A program made the translations under genes and the position numbers. A DNA stretch of 8,593 nt from positions 1-8,593 of the forward strand of contig DATBDM010000038.1 in the NCBI GenBank assembly GCA_036269915.1. Direction: 5' to 3'. Positions 7,112-8,593 of this stretch are shown piece after piece (position 1 is the first letter of the stretch; every line of letters begins with the position of its first letter). The notes below the pieces were generated by a model. It had not been told where the DNA came from. It saw nothing but the letters and a program-made list of their open reading frames with translations, and ran no database searches. This DNA is from DATBDM01 sp036269915. Lineage in GTDB: Bacteria > Actinomycetota > Thermoleophilia > Solirubrobacterales > Solirubrobacteraceae.

Positions 7112-8109
7112 GTCGCCTCGCCCTCGTCGCCGCCGTCGTGGCCGTGCTCGCCGCCGGCTGCGGCGGGAGCTCGAGCGCCCACGACGGCGGCGGCGCCCGT
7201 GTCGGGGTCGTGATCAAGGGTCTCGACAACCCGTTCTTCGCGGCCATGAAGCAGGGCGTCACGGCGTCCGCGCGCGATCGGCAGGCGGACGTGCGCGTGA
7301 GCGCGGCGACCGGACTGGACGACACCGCCGGTCAGGCGTCGAAGCTCGAGGCGCTCGTCGCCCAGCGGCTCGATTGCTACGTGGTCAACCCGATCAGCCA
7401 GTCGAACCTGGTCCAGGCGCTCTCGCACGTGCCTCACGGCACCCCGATCGTGAACATCGACTCGCCGATCGGCGCGGACGACGCGCGCGCGCTGGGGATC
7501 AAGATCTCGACCTACATCGGCACGGACAACCGGGCGGCGGGGAGGCGGGCCGCCGACACGATGGCCGGGCTCGTCGGCAGGGACGGACGAATCGGGATCA
7601 TCGGCGGCATCTCGGGCGATGCGACGAGCGCAGCGCGGATCGACGGCTTCCGCGCCGGCGCCCGCGGACGCTTCGTCGCGCTCGATACGGTCACCGCGGA
7701 TTGGGACGAGCACAAGGCGATGCTCGCCGCCGGCGCGCTGCTGCGGCTCGCTCCCGGCATCGAGGGGTTCTTCGCCGCCAACGACGAGATGGCGCTCGGG
7801 GTCGCCCGCGCCGTGAGCCATGCGCGGCGCAGGGGCACGGTGGCGATCGTGGGCGTCGACGGCATCGAGGAGGCGCTCGCCGCGGTCCGGCGCGGCGAGC
7901 TCTCGGCGACGGTCTCGCAGTACCCCTACACGATCGGCATGCTCGGGGTGGAGGCCTGTCTCGCCGCCGCGAGGGGTGAGTCGTTGCCCGCGCATGTCGA
8001 CGCCCCCGTCCAGGTCGTGACCAAGCGCAACGTCGCACGCGCGGAGGCGAAGTTCCCGCGGCCTGTCGAGCCGTTCAAGAGCCCGTTCGCGGGTCTGTTG
8101 CGCGACTGA
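7108..8109 (+). CDS. RbsB-type sugar-binding lipoprotein B, paralogue of the preceding gene
   Basis: A 333-residue lipoprotein with signal MSRLALV... ending LAAGC at Cys18 and a Ser/Gly-rich linker, then a complete Peripla_BP_4 domain. By eye somewhat over half its residues match the preceding protein, with identical blocks VIKGLDNPFF (35-44), CYVVNPI, YIGTDNRA, ALGVA and the NVARA-x-A-x-FP-x-PVE tail. The RbsB-like ligand positions Arg177, Asp251 and Gln271 are kept, with NIDS where RbsB has Asp-Arg. Its ATG overlaps the upstream stop (ATGA) and has no own ribosome binding site, so translation is probably coupled to lipoprotein A. The pair looks like a tandem duplication that has diverged, perhaps for two related ligands or as a heteromeric sensor. 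Substrate cannot be named from sequence alone. Confidence 0.9.
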   Translation: MSRLALVAAVVAVLAAGCGGSSSAHDGGGARVGVVIKGLDNPFFAAMKQGVTASARDRQADVRVSAATGLDDTAGQASKLEALVAQRLDCYVVNPISQSNLVQALSHVPHGTPIVNIDSPIGADDARALGIKISTYIGTDNRAAGRRAADTMAGLVGRDGRIGIIGGISGDATSAARIDGFRAGARGRFVALDTVTADWDEHKAMLAAGALLRLAPGIEGFFAANDEMALGVARAVSHARRRGTVAIVGVDGIEEALAAVRRGELSATVSQYPYTIGMLGVEACLAAARGESLPAHVDAPVQVVTKRNVARAEAKFPRPVEPFKSPFAGLLRD

Positions 8110-8141
8110 GGATGCGAACATCCGCGCGATGCGGATCGCGC
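8110..8141 (+). promoter_or_regulatory. Two adjacent hairpins over the glycosyltransferase start
   Basis: GGATG-CGAA-CATCC (8110-8123) is a perfect 5-bp stem. One base pair later GCGCGAT-GCGG-ATCGCGC (8124-8141) is a perfect 7-bp stem that contains the ATG at 8129. The pair could act as a weak terminator after the lipoprotein genes or hide the start codon, but such stems also arise by chance in GC-rich DNA. Confidence 0.25.
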
Positions 8142-8593
8142 TCGTCTCCCGCCAGATGGCCACCGTGCCGCACTCCGGACTGAGCCGGGCGAGCGCGGAG
8201 CTGGCGGCCGGGCTCGCGGCGCTCGACCACGACATCCACGTGATCGCCGAGCAGCCCGCCGGGCTCGCGCTGCCCGACACGATCGCGGTCCACGACGTGA
8301 CCGGCGGGCGCCCGCTGGCGTGGGCGGCGGCCGCGCACGCCGAGCTCGAGCGCATCGACGGGCTCGACGTCGTGTCCGTGCCGCTGTGGGGCGCGGCCGG
8401 GATCTTCGCCGCGCGCGACCCGCGCTGGCCGACCGTGGTCTCGTGCATGACCAGCGCGACGACCATCGCGGCGCTCGAGCCGGGTTGGACCGAGGTCGCC
8501 GAGCATCGCGAGGCGCTCCGGCACGAGCGGCTCGCGCTCGCGGGCGCGCGGCACCTGCACGGCCTCACGCGCGCCGTGCTCGACAAGACGATC
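8129..8593 (+). CDS. Glycosyltransferase, GT4-like N-terminal domain (partial, runs off window)
   Basis: The frame from ATG 8129 is open for 155 codons to the window end and has strong G/C third positions. It begins MRIALVSRQ, a Rossmann first strand, followed by a loop SGLSRASAELAAGLAAL and DHDIHVIAE (33-41), the usual opening of GT-B family 4 glycosyltransferases (strand, loop, helix, HxVxV-type second strand). Later, LDVVSVPLWGAAGIFA, TVVSCMTSATTIAALE and HERLALAGARHLHGLTRAVLD fit the rest of that donor-independent N-terminal half. The loop has SG where many members have GG. The catalytic C-terminal half (EX7E motif) lies beyond the window, so activity cannot be judged. It begins 19 bp after lipoprotein B and may be cotranscribed; the ribosome binding site is poor (GAGG about 17 nt upstream). 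Role probably in surface polysaccharide or glycolipid assembly (inference). Confidence 0.75.
   Translation, partial: MRIALVSRQMATVPHSGLSRASAELAAGLAALDHDIHVIAEQPAGLALPDTIAVHDVTGGRPLAWAAAAHAELERIDGLDVVSVPLWGAAGIFAARDPRWPTVVSCMTSATTIAALEPGWTEVAEHREALRHERLALAGARHLHGLTRAVLDKTI

Noticed and set aside
8112..8128. ATG at 8112 as glycosyltransferase start
   Set aside because: It is out of frame (17 bases) with the frame encoding the glycosyltransferase.
6940..8586. 548-residue minus-strand open frame over the lipoprotein B and glycosyltransferase genes
   Set aside because: Antisense shadow; the plus-strand frames encode recognisable families with good third-position bias.

Overview
The window is chromosomal DNA of a very GC-rich bacterium. 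Coding frames have almost only G or C in third positions, there are several very long antisense open frames, and the proteins are Ala/Arg-rich. The gene content (a CHASE/PAS/multi-GAF HisKA_3 kinase, RbsB-type lipoproteins, a GT4-like glycosyltransferase, an ATPase/winged-helix regulator) would fit a high-GC actinobacterium, perhaps a soil Thermoleophilia/Solirubrobacterales type. That placement is inference; no rRNA or other taxonomic marker is present. I see no IS element, CRISPR array, tRNA, rRNA or phage gene.

Left part (1-2365): a small YdhR-like monooxygenase-family gene on the minus strand is divergent from a large regulator on the plus strand. The regulator has an N-terminal AAA/NTPase with Walker A, a middle region with a possible degenerate acetyltransferase-like fold, and a C-terminal OmpR/PhoB-type winged helix. 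In the 79-bp gap between them lies an exact 9-bp direct repeat with 11-bp period, the geometry expected for OmpR-class winged-helix proteins. It is a good candidate operator, suggesting that the regulator controls the small gene, itself, or both.

Middle (2366-2700): a weak, probably frameshifted small membrane-protein reading frame, and a perfect 10-bp-stem hairpin touching the stop codon of the kinase gene.

Right-middle (2698-6054, minus): one very large membrane sensor histidine kinase with TM - CHASE-like extracellular domain - TM - PAS - three GAF domains - HisKA_3 - HATPase. No response regulator lies in the window.

Right (6101-8109, plus): divergent from the kinase across only 46 bp are two tandem, clearly paralogous RbsB-type sugar-binding lipoproteins, overlapping by ATGA. 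No ABC ATPase or permease gene is with them in this window. Two orphan binding lipoproteins beside a kinase with an extracellular sensor domain suggest, as inference, a binding-protein-assisted extracellular sensing module. After a 19-bp gap follows the start of a GT4-like glycosyltransferase that runs off the end of the window.
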